Source of the DNA: Streptomyces sp. NBC_01233
Lineage (GTDB): Bacteria > Actinomycetota > Actinomycetes > Streptomycetales > Streptomycetaceae
Reading direction: 5' to 3'
Length of the DNA stretch: 64,000 nucleotides
NCBI RefSeq assembly: GCF_035989305.1
Contig: NZ_CP108514.1
Span: 5,932,501 to 5,996,500, forward strand
This document shows positions 57,676 to 64,000 of the stretch, in pieces. Position numbers and translations under genes: made by a program. The stretch's first letter is position 1, and every line of letters begins with the position of its first letter. A model generated the notes under the pieces. It had not been told where the DNA came from. It saw only the letters and a program-made list of their open reading frames with translations, and ran no database searches.

Positions 57676-59037
57676 ATGGCCGACAGGCAGCAGACCGATC
57701 CGGCTCCACAGTGGTGGAGCCGGCCCGAGGGCACGGCTGACGGCCGCCCCGATGGAGTGCCCTCCCCGCGGCCTGGAGCCGGGGACAGGACGGGGCAGGA
57801 GGCGTGGCCGGAGTCCGGAGCCGAGGACGGCCTCCCGGCCTCCGGGGGCGCCGTCCCGGACGGGGCGGCGCCGGCCCGCGAGGTGCGGTACGACCCCTGG
57901 GGCGGGCAGCCGCTGCAGGTCGTGGACCGCGGCAGGGAACGGCGCGGCTTCCGGCTGTGGCAGGTGGCGGCCCTCAGCGCCGGAACCGCCCTGCTCGCCG
58001 GCGGGATCGGCGGCTACGTCGGTGTGCTCGCGGAGCGGCAGAGCAGCACGCGGCTGGAACTCCCCCAGGCCGCGGTCGCGGACAAGGGCCGGGCGCCCGG
58101 GAGCGTGGCCGGGATCGCGGCCACCGCGCTGCCCGGGGTGGTGACCCTGCACGTGCGGGGCGAGAAGGGCAGCGGCACGGGCACCGGCTTCGTCCTCGAC
58201 GAGCAGGGCCACATCCTGACCAACAACCACGTGGTCGCCGACTCCAAGGAGATAGCGGTCACCTTCAGCACCGGCGAGAGCGTCACCGCCGAGCTGGTCG
58301 GCCGCGACTCCGGGTACGACCTGGCCGTGGTCAAGGTCAGCGGCGTACGGGGCCTGAGGCCGCTGAGCCTGGGCAACTCCGAGAACGTGCAGGTCGGCGA
58401 CCCGGTGGTGGCCATCGGCGCACCCTTCGACCTCTCGAACACCGTCACCTCCGGCATCATCAGCGCCACCGGCCGGCCCGTCACCGCGGGCGGCGACAAG
58501 GGCGACGGCAGCGACATCAGCTACGTCGACGCCCTGCAGACGGACGCCCCCATCAACCCCGGGAACTCCGGCGGCCCCCTCCTCGACGCCAAGGCCCACG
58601 TGGTCGGCATCAACAGCGCGATCCGCGGAGCCGACAAGGACGATCCCACCCGCCAGGGCGGCTCCATCGGGCTCGGCTTCGCCATCCCCATCAACCAGGG
58701 CAAGCGCGTAGCCGAGGAACTCATCCGCACCGGCCGCGCCACGCACCCCGTCATCGGGGTCACCCTCGACATGGACTACACGGGCGACGGAGCCCGGGTC
58801 GGGGACAAGGGCGAGGACGGCAAGCCGTCCGTGGTCACCGACGGGCCGGGCGCGCGCGCCGGGATCAAGGCCGGCGACGTGATCACCAAGGTGGACGGCC
58901 AGCGGGTCCGCGGCGGAGACGAGCTGATCATCAAGATCCGGGCGCACCGCCCGGGCGATCCGCTGACCCTCACCGTGCTGCGCGAGGGCAGGGAACGCAC
59001 GCTCCAGGTGGTCCTCGGATCGGCGAACGGATCATGA
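57676..59037 (+). CDS. htrA: HtrA/DegP-like serine protease with PDZ domain
   Basis: 453 residues from ATG 57676, with GGGGAG 5 bases upstream. A cytoplasmic Pro/Gly/Asp-rich N-terminus of about 90 residues precedes one membrane segment (LWQVAALSAGTALLAGGIGGYVG). Trypsin-like domain with catalytic triad His185 (NNHVV), Asp215 (GYDLAVV) and Ser298 (NPGNSGGPLL). PDZ domain at about 355-445 (GARAGIKAGDVITKVDG). It degrades or refolds misfolded exported proteins and belongs to the SigE stress circuit. Confidence 0.95.
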   Translation: MADRQQTDPAPQWWSRPEGTADGRPDGVPSPRPGAGDRTGQEAWPESGAEDGLPASGGAVPDGAAPAREVRYDPWGGQPLQVVDRGRERRGFRLWQVAALSAGTALLAGGIGGYVGVLAERQSSTRLELPQAAVADKGRAPGSVAGIAATALPGVVTLHVRGEKGSGTGTGFVLDEQGHILTNNHVVADSKEIAVTFSTGESVTAELVGRDSGYDLAVVKVSGVRGLRPLSLGNSENVQVGDPVVAIGAPFDLSNTVTSGIISATGRPVTAGGDKGDGSDISYVDALQTDAPINPGNSGGPLLDAKAHVVGINSAIRGADKDDPTRQGGSIGLGFAIPINQGKRVAEELIRTGRATHPVIGVTLDMDYTGDGARVGDKGEDGKPSVVTDGPGARAGIKAGDVITKVDGQRVRGGDELIIKIRAHRPGDPLTLTVLREGRERTLQVVLGSANGS

Positions 59038-59179
59038 GCGCGGGGTGACGGCCGGGTCACCTCCCGGACGAAGTCTGGGGGTGAAACGGCCACGGAGCGG
59101 CCCGCAGGTATGGGTGCGAGGACAAGGCCGGGTACCGTGTGTCCGGGCCCGAAGTGATACAGAGCCGAGGAGCGGCAAG

Positions 59180-59623
59180 GTGTTCAACGACATAGGCGCA
59201 CTCGAACTCGTCACGATCGTGGTGCTCGCCATTCTCGTTTTCGGCCCGGACAAGCTGCCCAAGGTCATTCAGGACGTGACGGGCGTCATCCGGAAGATCC
59301 GTGCGTTCTCGGACAGTGCGAAGCAGGACATCCGCTCCGAACTCGGCCCGGAATTCAAGGACTTCGAGTTCGAGGACCTGAATCCGAAGACGTTCATCCG
59401 CAAGCAGCTGACCGAGAACGAGGACCTCAAGGAGATCCGCAGCAGCTTCGATCTCCGCAAGGAGCTGAACGACGTCGCCGACGCCGTGAACAGCGACGAG
59501 GCCACCCCCGCGGCGGCCTCCCCGTCGGCCGCCACGCCCATCGGCACCGGCCCGGATCTGCTGAAGAAGCCCGTCTCCCCGGCCCCGGAACAGCGCTCGC
59601 GCTTCGACGCCGACGCCACGTGA
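59180..59623 (+). CDS. tatB: Sec-independent protein translocase subunit TatB
   Basis: 147 residues from GTG, with GAGGAG upstream. A short N-terminal membrane helix (FNDIGALELVTIVVLAILVF) with the Gly-Pro hinge (GPDKLPKVIQD) is followed by an amphipathic helix and a charged tail (FEFEDLNPKTFIRKQLTENE). It works with TatC to receive twin-arginine signal peptides. tatA and tatC are not in this window, as usual in Streptomyces. Confidence 0.95.
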   Translation: MFNDIGALELVTIVVLAILVFGPDKLPKVIQDVTGVIRKIRAFSDSAKQDIRSELGPEFKDFEFEDLNPKTFIRKQLTENEDLKEIRSSFDLRKELNDVADAVNSDEATPAAASPSAATPIGTGPDLLKKPVSPAPEQRSRFDADAT

Positions 59624-59764
59624 CACGCGGCCTGCCCGGCGATCCGCGGTCGGGTGGCTATCCTCCATCTGTTGTCCGGACCCAGGACGCCCGAGGGAGG
59701 GGGTCCCCCCAGCCCAGCGAGGGGGAGGGCCGTTCCGGACCCCACGGAACGAGAGGCCGCTCAG

Positions 59765-60508
59765 ATGGAGACGACGAGCAGTAGCCGGGTCGGGGCGCAG
59801 ACCGCCGAGGCACCCGCCACCGCCGCCGCAGCCGCACAGGAACCGCAGACCGACGCGGTGACCGGCGCGCAGACCGACACACAGCCGCAGGAGGCCGCCG
59901 CACCCGTGCCGGCCGCCCGGCGGACGGCCGAGGGCTTCCTGGCCGCAGACTTCCCCTGGTACGGGCTGGACGGGGCCTTCAGCGGCCACCGCTGGCTGAT
60001 GCAGGTCGGCACCGCCGCCGACGGGACCGTGGAGCACGGCTCCACCGGTCACGGCGACGAGCCGTCCGCCCGGGGCGAGATCGCCACCGGCGAGAAGGAA
60101 CGCTTCGCGGTGGTCATCACCGTGGCGAGCAACCCGCTGCGCCGCAGCGGCGACGGCACCGGCGTCCTGGAGGCCACCTCGGTCTCCTCGGCGGCCTGGC
60201 TGGCCGGCTCCGGGCTGCTGGCCTACAGCTGGCCCGGGCAGATGGACCACTCCCTGCGCGACGACTGGCTCGACCAGCAGACCGAGGCCGCGTGGGAGCT
60301 CGCGGACGACCTCGCCGGGGAGGACTGGTCGACGCTGTCGCTGCCGGTCGACGGGGAGCCGACGCCGTTCCACTACCGGGAGTCGGAGTTCGGCTGGGTG
60401 CTCGCGGGTTCCACCGGGAGCGGGGTGCACCTGGGGGCGTACGGGCGGGGGATGAGCGCGTACGGGCTCGGGTTCTCGGCGATCGCGGACCTCGGCACGT
60501 ACGAGTAG
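59765..60508 (+). CDS. Conserved hypothetical protein between tatB and mrp
   Basis: 247 residues from ATG 59765, with GAGAGG upstream. A disordered Ala/Thr/Gln-rich start of about 55 residues is followed by a globular domain (FLAADFPWYGLDGAFSGHRWLMQVG, GEKERFAVVITVASNPLRRSGD, AWLAGSGLLAYSWPGQMDHSL, EFGWVLAGSTGSGVHLGAYGRG). There are no cysteines, signal peptide or membrane segments. Aromatic-rich motifs hint at ligand binding. Family not recognised. Confidence 0.8.
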   Translation: METTSSSRVGAQTAEAPATAAAAAQEPQTDAVTGAQTDTQPQEAAAPVPAARRTAEGFLAADFPWYGLDGAFSGHRWLMQVGTAADGTVEHGSTGHGDEPSARGEIATGEKERFAVVITVASNPLRRSGDGTGVLEATSVSSAAWLAGSGLLAYSWPGQMDHSLRDDWLDQQTEAAWELADDLAGEDWSTLSLPVDGEPTPFHYRESEFGWVLAGSTGSGVHLGAYGRGMSAYGLGFSAIADLGTYE

Positions 60509-60526
60509 CGGGCAGGCGGGTACGGG

Positions 60527-60556
60527 AAAGGGCACCGCCGGTCGGCGGCGCCCTTT
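60527..60556. terminator. Terminator with T-tract between convergent genes
   Basis: AAAGGGC-a-CCGCCG and CGGCGG-c-GCCCTTT form a 13-bp stem with one mismatch, followed by T. Flanking A and T runs suit it to both strands. Confidence 0.85.
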
Positions 60557-60589
60557 TCACGCCGCGCGGCCCGTGCGGGCCGCGGTCGG

Positions 60590-61750
60590 CTAGAACTTGT
60601 TCCGGGGAGTGATGCCCAGGGACATGCCCGAGAGGCCGCGGCTGCGGCCGCCGAGCTTGCCGGCGATGGCGCGCAGGGCCGCGCCGGCCGGGGAGTCCGG
60701 GTCGGACAGGACGACCGGCTTGCCCTCGTCGCCGCCCTCGCGCAGGCGGACGTCGATCGGGATCGAGCCCAGCACCGGCACCGTCGCGCCGACCGTCTTG
60801 GTCAGCCCGTCGGCGACCCTCTGGCCACCGCCCGAGCCGAAGACGTCCACCATCTCGTCGCAGTGCGGGCACGGCAGGCCCGACATGTTCTCGACGACGC
60901 CGACGATCTTCTGGTGGGTCTGCACGGCGATCGAGCCGGCCCGCTCCGCGACCTCGGCCGCGGCCTGCTGCGGGGTGGTGACGACCAGGATCTCGGCGTT
61001 CGGCACCAGCTGGGCCACCGAGATCGCGATGTCACCGGTGCCCGGCGGCAGGTCCAGCAGCAGGACGTCCAGGTCGCCCCAGAACACGTCCGCCAGGAAC
61101 TGCTGCAGCGCGCGGTGCAGCATCGGGCCGCGCCACACCACCGGGGCGTTGCCCGGGGTGAACATGCCGATGGAGATGACCTTCACGCCGTGCGCCGACG
61201 GCGGCATGATCATGTTCTCGACCTGGGTGGGACGGCCGTCCACGCCCAGCATGCGCGGCACGCTGTGGCCGTAGATGTCGGCGTCGACCACGCCGACCTT
61301 CAGGCCGTCGGCCGCCATGGCCGCGGCCAGGTTGACCGTGACCGAGGACTTGCCGACACCGCCCTTGCCGGACGCGACCGCGTACACGCGGGTCAGCGAG
61401 CCCGGCTTGGCGAAGGGCACCTCGCGCTCGGCGGTGCCGCCGCGCAGGGTGGCGGCCAGGTCCTTGCGCTGCTCGTCGCTCATCACGTCGAGGGAGACGG
61501 CGACGGAGGTGACGCCCGCGACCTTCTCGACGGCCTCGGTGACGTTCTTGGTGATGGTCTCGCGCATGGGGCAGCCCGACACCGTGAGGTAGACCGTGAC
61601 GGCGACCGCGCCGCCGTCGCCGATCTCCACCGATTTGACCATGCCGAGCTCGGTGATCGGCCGGTGGATCTCGGGGTCGTTCACCGTCGCCAGAGCGTCC
61701 AGGATCGCGTCCTGCTCAGGCACGGCGGCGGAGCTTGTGTCGGTAGCCAT
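60590..61750 (-). CDS. mrp: Mrp/NBP35-type Fe-S cluster carrier ATPase
   Basis: 386 residues from ATG at 61750. An N-terminal DUF59/MIP18 domain at about 10-95 (EQDAILDALATVNDPEIHRPI ... SGCPMRETI) precedes the deviant Walker A GKGGVGKSS (128-136) and the CxxC pair Cys293/Cys296 (LPCPHCDE) that holds a bridging [4Fe-4S] cluster. LLLDLPPGTGDIAISV is the switch region. It delivers Fe-S clusters to apo-proteins. Confidence 0.96.
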   Translation of the reverse strand: MATDTSSAAVPEQDAILDALATVNDPEIHRPITELGMVKSVEIGDGGAVAVTVYLTVSGCPMRETITKNVTEAVEKVAGVTSVAVSLDVMSDEQRKDLAATLRGGTAEREVPFAKPGSLTRVYAVASGKGGVGKSSVTVNLAAAMAADGLKVGVVDADIYGHSVPRMLGVDGRPTQVENMIMPPSAHGVKVISIGMFTPGNAPVVWRGPMLHRALQQFLADVFWGDLDVLLLDLPPGTGDIAISVAQLVPNAEILVVTTPQQAAAEVAERAGSIAVQTHQKIVGVVENMSGLPCPHCDEMVDVFGSGGGQRVADGLTKTVGATVPVLGSIPIDVRLREGGDEGKPVVLSDPDSPAGAALRAIAGKLGGRSRGLSGMSLGITPRNKF

Positions 61751-61792
61751 GCCCCGATGGTACGGCTCGGTAGCAGGGCTCGGGAAAGCCCG

Positions 61793-62485
61793 TCAGCGGT
61801 CGCCTTCATCACGTTCCGCCGGGAATAGGCGCCGCTCGTCCATCTCCTTGATCAGGTCCTGGAACTCGGACCTGATCCAGTCGCGCGTGGCGACCTCGCC
61901 CAGGCCCATGCGCAGGGCCGCGACCTCGCGGGTCAGGTACTCCGTGTCGGCGATGGACCGCTCGTTCTGCTTGCGGTCCTGCTCCAGGTTGACCCGGTCG
62001 CGGTCGTCCTGCCGGTTCTGCGCGAGCAGGATCAGCGGAGCGGCATAGGACGCCTGGAGCGACAGCATCAGCGTCAGGAAGATGAACGGGTACGGGTCGA
62101 ACCGCAGGCCGTCCGGCGCGAAGATGTTCCACAGCACCCAGACGATGACGACCAGGGTCATCCAGACGATGAACCGGCCCGTGCCCAGGAACCGCGCCAC
62201 CCGCTCCGACAGCCGCCCGAAGGCCTCCGGGTCGTACTCGGGCAGCAGCGACCGGCGCGGCGCCCGCGGCAGGTCCAGGCGCACCCGCGAGCGCGTCAGC
62301 GCGCTCGAACCGGTGCTCGCCGCCTTCGCCGCGCGCTCGCCGGAACGTTCCGCCGCGTCCGCCGCCAGCCCGTGTTCGCGGGCCTGCATCCGCGCCTGCT
62401 CGCGCCGCTCCCGGATCTGCTCGCGGCGCCGCTCGCGCGCCTGCTCGCCCCGCCCTCGGTCGAAGCGTCCTCGCTCAGCGGCCAC
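61793..62485 (-). CDS. DUF1003 membrane protein
   Basis: 230 residues from GTG at 62485. The N-terminal 75 residues are highly charged Arg/Glu helix (GEQARERRREQIRERREQAR). Two membrane segments at about 105-125 (FIVWMTLVVIVWVLWNIF) and 135-158 (PFIFLTLMLSLQASYAAPLILL) are the DUF1003 core, followed by DRDRVNLEQDRKQNERS. It overlaps the upstream MgtE-like gene by 11 bases, so they are co-translated. Because the neighbour has the MgtE sensor domains but no channel, a joint role in divalent cation handling is possible. Confidence 0.9.
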   Translation of the reverse strand: MAAERGRFDRGRGEQARERRREQIRERREQARMQAREHGLAADAAERSGERAAKAASTGSSALTRSRVRLDLPRAPRRSLLPEYDPEAFGRLSERVARFLGTGRFIVWMTLVVIVWVLWNIFAPDGLRFDPYPFIFLTLMLSLQASYAAPLILLAQNRQDDRDRVNLEQDRKQNERSIADTEYLTREVAALRMGLGEVATRDWIRSEFQDLIKEMDERRLFPAERDEGDR

Positions 62486-63746
62486 CCAGGGCCTCCTCGG
62501 AATGGAAGTCCGTCTCCCGCCAGTCGTCCGGCAGCAGGTGGTCCAGCACGTCGTCCACGGTCACCGCGCCCAGCAGGGAGCCGCCCTCGTCGACCACCGG
62601 CACGGCCACCATGTTGTAGGCGGCCAGGTGCGTGGTCACCGCGGGCAGCGAGGCGTTCGGCCGCAGCGGCGGCAGGTCCGTGTCCACGATCGAGCTGACC
62701 AGTGTGAACGGGGGGTCCCGCAGCAGCCGCTGGAAGTGCACCGTGCCCAGGTACTTGCCCGTCGGGGTCTCGTCCGGAGGCCGGCACACGTACACCTGCG
62801 CCGCCAGGGCCGGTGACAGGTCCGCCTGCCGTACGCGGGCCAGGGCGTCCGCGACCGTCGCGTCCGGCCGCAGCACGATCGGCTCGGTGGTCATCAGACC
62901 GCCGGCGGTGTTCTCCTCGTAGGACAGCAGACGGCGCACGTCGGCCGCGTCGTCCGGCTGCATCAGCGTCAGCAGCCGCTCCTTGTCGTCCTCCGGCAGC
63001 TCGGAGAGCAGGTCGGCCGCGTCGTCCGGGTCCATCGCCTCCAGGACGTCGGCGGCGCGCTCCTCCTTCAGCTTGCCGAGGATCTCCACCTGCTCGTCCT
63101 CGGGCAGCTCCTCCATGACGTCCGCGAGCCGGTCGTCGTCGAGGGCGCTGGCCACCTCGGCGCGCCGCTTCGGCGTCAGGTGGTGGAGCACGTTCGCCAC
63201 GTCGGCCGGGCGCATCTGCTCGAAGGTGGCGACCAGGTTCTCGGCGCCCTGCCCGTGCTCCTCCAGCGAGAAGCCCGTCACCGCCGACCACTCCACCGTC
63301 AGCGTCTCGCCCCGCCGGCGCAGCGCCCCCGACTTGCCCTTCCGTACGAAGATCCGGTCGATCTCCCAGTCGCGGCGGGCCGGCAGCTGCTGGATGGCCA
63401 CGTCCAGGACGGTGACCTCCTCGCCGCTGCCGACCAGCGTCACGCGGCGGTCCAGCAGTTCGCCCAGGACCAGCCGCTCGGTGGGGCGCTGCTCGAAGCG
63501 CCGCATGTTGACGACACCGGTGGTGATGACCTGCCCGGACTCCACGCCCGTGACGCGGGTCATCGGCAGGAAGATCCGGCGCCGGCTGACCACCTCGACG
63601 ACCAGGCCCAGCAGCCGTGGCGGGCGGCCGCCTACGCGCAGCATCGCGACGAGGTCGCGGACCCGGCCGACCTGGTCCCCGTTGGGATCGAAGACGGGCA
63701 CACCCGACAGATGCGAGACGAAGATCCGCGGGGCGCCTGCAACCAT
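62475..63746 (-). CDS. PRC-barrel / MgtE N-terminal / CBS-domain protein without channel
   Basis: 423 residues from ATG at 63746, with AGGAGG 7 bases before it; ATG 63773 is less likely. PRC-barrel-like N-terminus (FVSHLSGVPVFDPNGDQVGRV). The MgtE N superhelix spans about 150-270 (MRPADVANVLHHLTPKRRAEV, AMDPDDAADLLSELPEDDKERLL). Paired CBS domains span about 280-400 (TTEPIVLRPDATVADALARV, VPVVDEGGSLLGAVTVDDVLDHL). The MgtE transmembrane domain is missing altogether. It probably senses Mg2+ or nucleotide and acts on a separate partner, perhaps the DUF1003 protein. Confidence 0.92.
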   Translation of the reverse strand: MVAGAPRIFVSHLSGVPVFDPNGDQVGRVRDLVAMLRVGGRPPRLLGLVVEVVSRRRIFLPMTRVTGVESGQVITTGVVNMRRFEQRPTERLVLGELLDRRVTLVGSGEEVTVLDVAIQQLPARRDWEIDRIFVRKGKSGALRRRGETLTVEWSAVTGFSLEEHGQGAENLVATFEQMRPADVANVLHHLTPKRRAEVASALDDDRLADVMEELPEDEQVEILGKLKEERAADVLEAMDPDDAADLLSELPEDDKERLLTLMQPDDAADVRRLLSYEENTAGGLMTTEPIVLRPDATVADALARVRQADLSPALAAQVYVCRPPDETPTGKYLGTVHFQRLLRDPPFTLVSSIVDTDLPPLRPNASLPAVTTHLAAYNMVAVPVVDEGGSLLGAVTVDDVLDHLLPDDWRETDFHSEEALGGR

Positions 63747-63899
63747 CCGAGCGCCTCCTAGTGCGTCGATCAAGAGTCGTGCCGCCCCTCAGGCTAGCCC
63801 GTGCCGCGAGGAAGCGTCCTGGTGGGCGGTCCGCCCGGGGCCCGGCGGGTTCCGACCCCCTCACCTGGGGCGCGGTCGCGGGCGGCGGCGTACGGGCGG

Positions 63900-63947
63900 G
63901 TACGCTGCCTGCGGCTCGCAGACGTACGCTGCCTGCTGCCCGCAGAC
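63900..63947. repeat. 24-bp tandem repeat before the final gene
   Basis: Two adjacent 24-bp units beginning GTACGCTGCCTGC (63900-63923 and 63924-63947) differ at two positions. They end 22 bases before the start codon at 63970 and could hold promoter or regulator sites. Confidence 0.65.
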
Positions 63948-63969
63948 GACCGACGAGAGGCACCTGCAC

Positions 63970-64000
63970 GTGACCGCCTACTTCCCTGCCGCGCGGCTGC
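63970..64000 (+). CDS. Start of a gene running off the window
   Basis: GTG at 63970, with GAGAGG about 9 bases upstream, opens a frame MTAYFPAARL to the last base. Only ten codons are visible, so neither family nor length can be given. It diverges from the PRC/MgtE-N/CBS gene. Confidence 0.5.
   Translation, partial: MTAYFPAARL

Noticed and set aside
56440..58947. 835-residue minus-strand frame across sigE, anti-sigma and htrA
   Set aside because: Runs antisense through three clear genes and has shadow composition.
1..64000. tRNA or rRNA genes, integrase or attachment sites
   Set aside because: Reading the intergenic regions on both strands showed no cloverleaf with a T-loop GTTCGA motif, no rRNA core sequence and no recombinase-like protein, despite the phage-like fragment at the left end.

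Overview
The window looks like chromosomal DNA of a Streptomyces. It has very high G+C, frequent GTG and TTG starts, third-codon-position G/C bias, a PAS-GAF-SpoIIE phosphatase, mycothiol synthesis (mshB), a peptide-transporter-rich core and many four-base start/stop overlaps. Most of it is conserved actinobacterial backbone. From about 21.8 kb to the end the gene order (LpqW-like protein, typA, mshB, ferredoxin, dapC, dapE, LOG, folP, DivIVA-like, tag, DUF3117, methyltransferase | sigE, anti-sigma, htrA, tatB, mrp, DUF1003, MgtE-N/CBS) follows what I remember of the Mycobacterium tuberculosis order Rv1165-Rv1232c. Two tandem oligopeptide ABC operons are inserted after typA. No tRNA, rRNA, CRISPR array, intact insertion sequence or integrase was seen.

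Layout. 0-2 kb: the C-terminal end of a phage tail-like gene (minus) abuts a DUF4190/septum-formation-like gene (plus) whose start also looks cut. 2-5 kb: a GntR/UTRA regulator and an NCS1 permease with a cysteine-rich tail, with two GntR-like operator candidates between them. 5-9 kb: a Nudix hydrolase, a stand-alone RsbW-like ATPase and a PAS-PAS-GAF-PP2C-ATPase signalling protein. 9-12 kb (minus): a helical WXG-like protein, a DUF1023 alpha/beta hydrolase and a lipoprotein in one coupled operon. 12-15 kb (minus): a TPM-domain membrane protein and PspA. 15-17.5 kb: an XRE/TPR regulator coupled to a pterin dehydratase, divergent from three overlapping mini-genes. 17.6-21.5 kb (minus): sdhCAB plus a small coiled-coil protein. 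21.8-24.2 kb: a long LpqW-like lipoprotein. 24.5-26.4 kb: typA.

26.5-39.6 kb: two complete oligopeptide ABC transporters (binding lipoprotein, two permeases, two ATPases) in tandem, separated by a GNAT gene. The first is preceded by a leader with several hairpins and an apparent terminator/antiterminator switch. 40-43.7 kb: a small membrane protein, mshB, a DUF6113-like membrane protein and a proline-rich peptidoglycan-binding-like protein. 43.9-47.3 kb: a transglutaminase-like protein and a GNAT (minus), then ferredoxin and dapC (plus). 47.4-53.2 kb: two exported proteins (minus), dapE, LOG, folP (minus), a DivIVA-like protein and tag. 53.2-56 kb: a PaaG-type enoyl-CoA isomerase/hydratase, DUF3117, a PAP2-like protein and an O-methyltransferase. 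56.2-60.5 kb: sigE, zinc anti-sigma factor, HtrA protease, tatB and a conserved hypothetical. 60.6-63.7 kb (minus): mrp, DUF1003 and an MgtE-N/CBS protein. The window ends at the first codons of another gene.

Functional themes are envelope stress and envelope homeostasis (SigE/HtrA/Tat, PspA, peptidoglycan-binding proteins), lysine/diaminopimelate synthesis (dapC, dapE), respiration (Sdh), peptide uptake and redox protection (MshB). The parts least explained by known families are the hairpin leader at 26.75-26.86 kb, the truncated junction near 0.85 kb, the WXG-like/hydrolase/lipoprotein operon, the XRE region with 12-bp phased repeats, and the 93-bp duplication of the folP 3' end.
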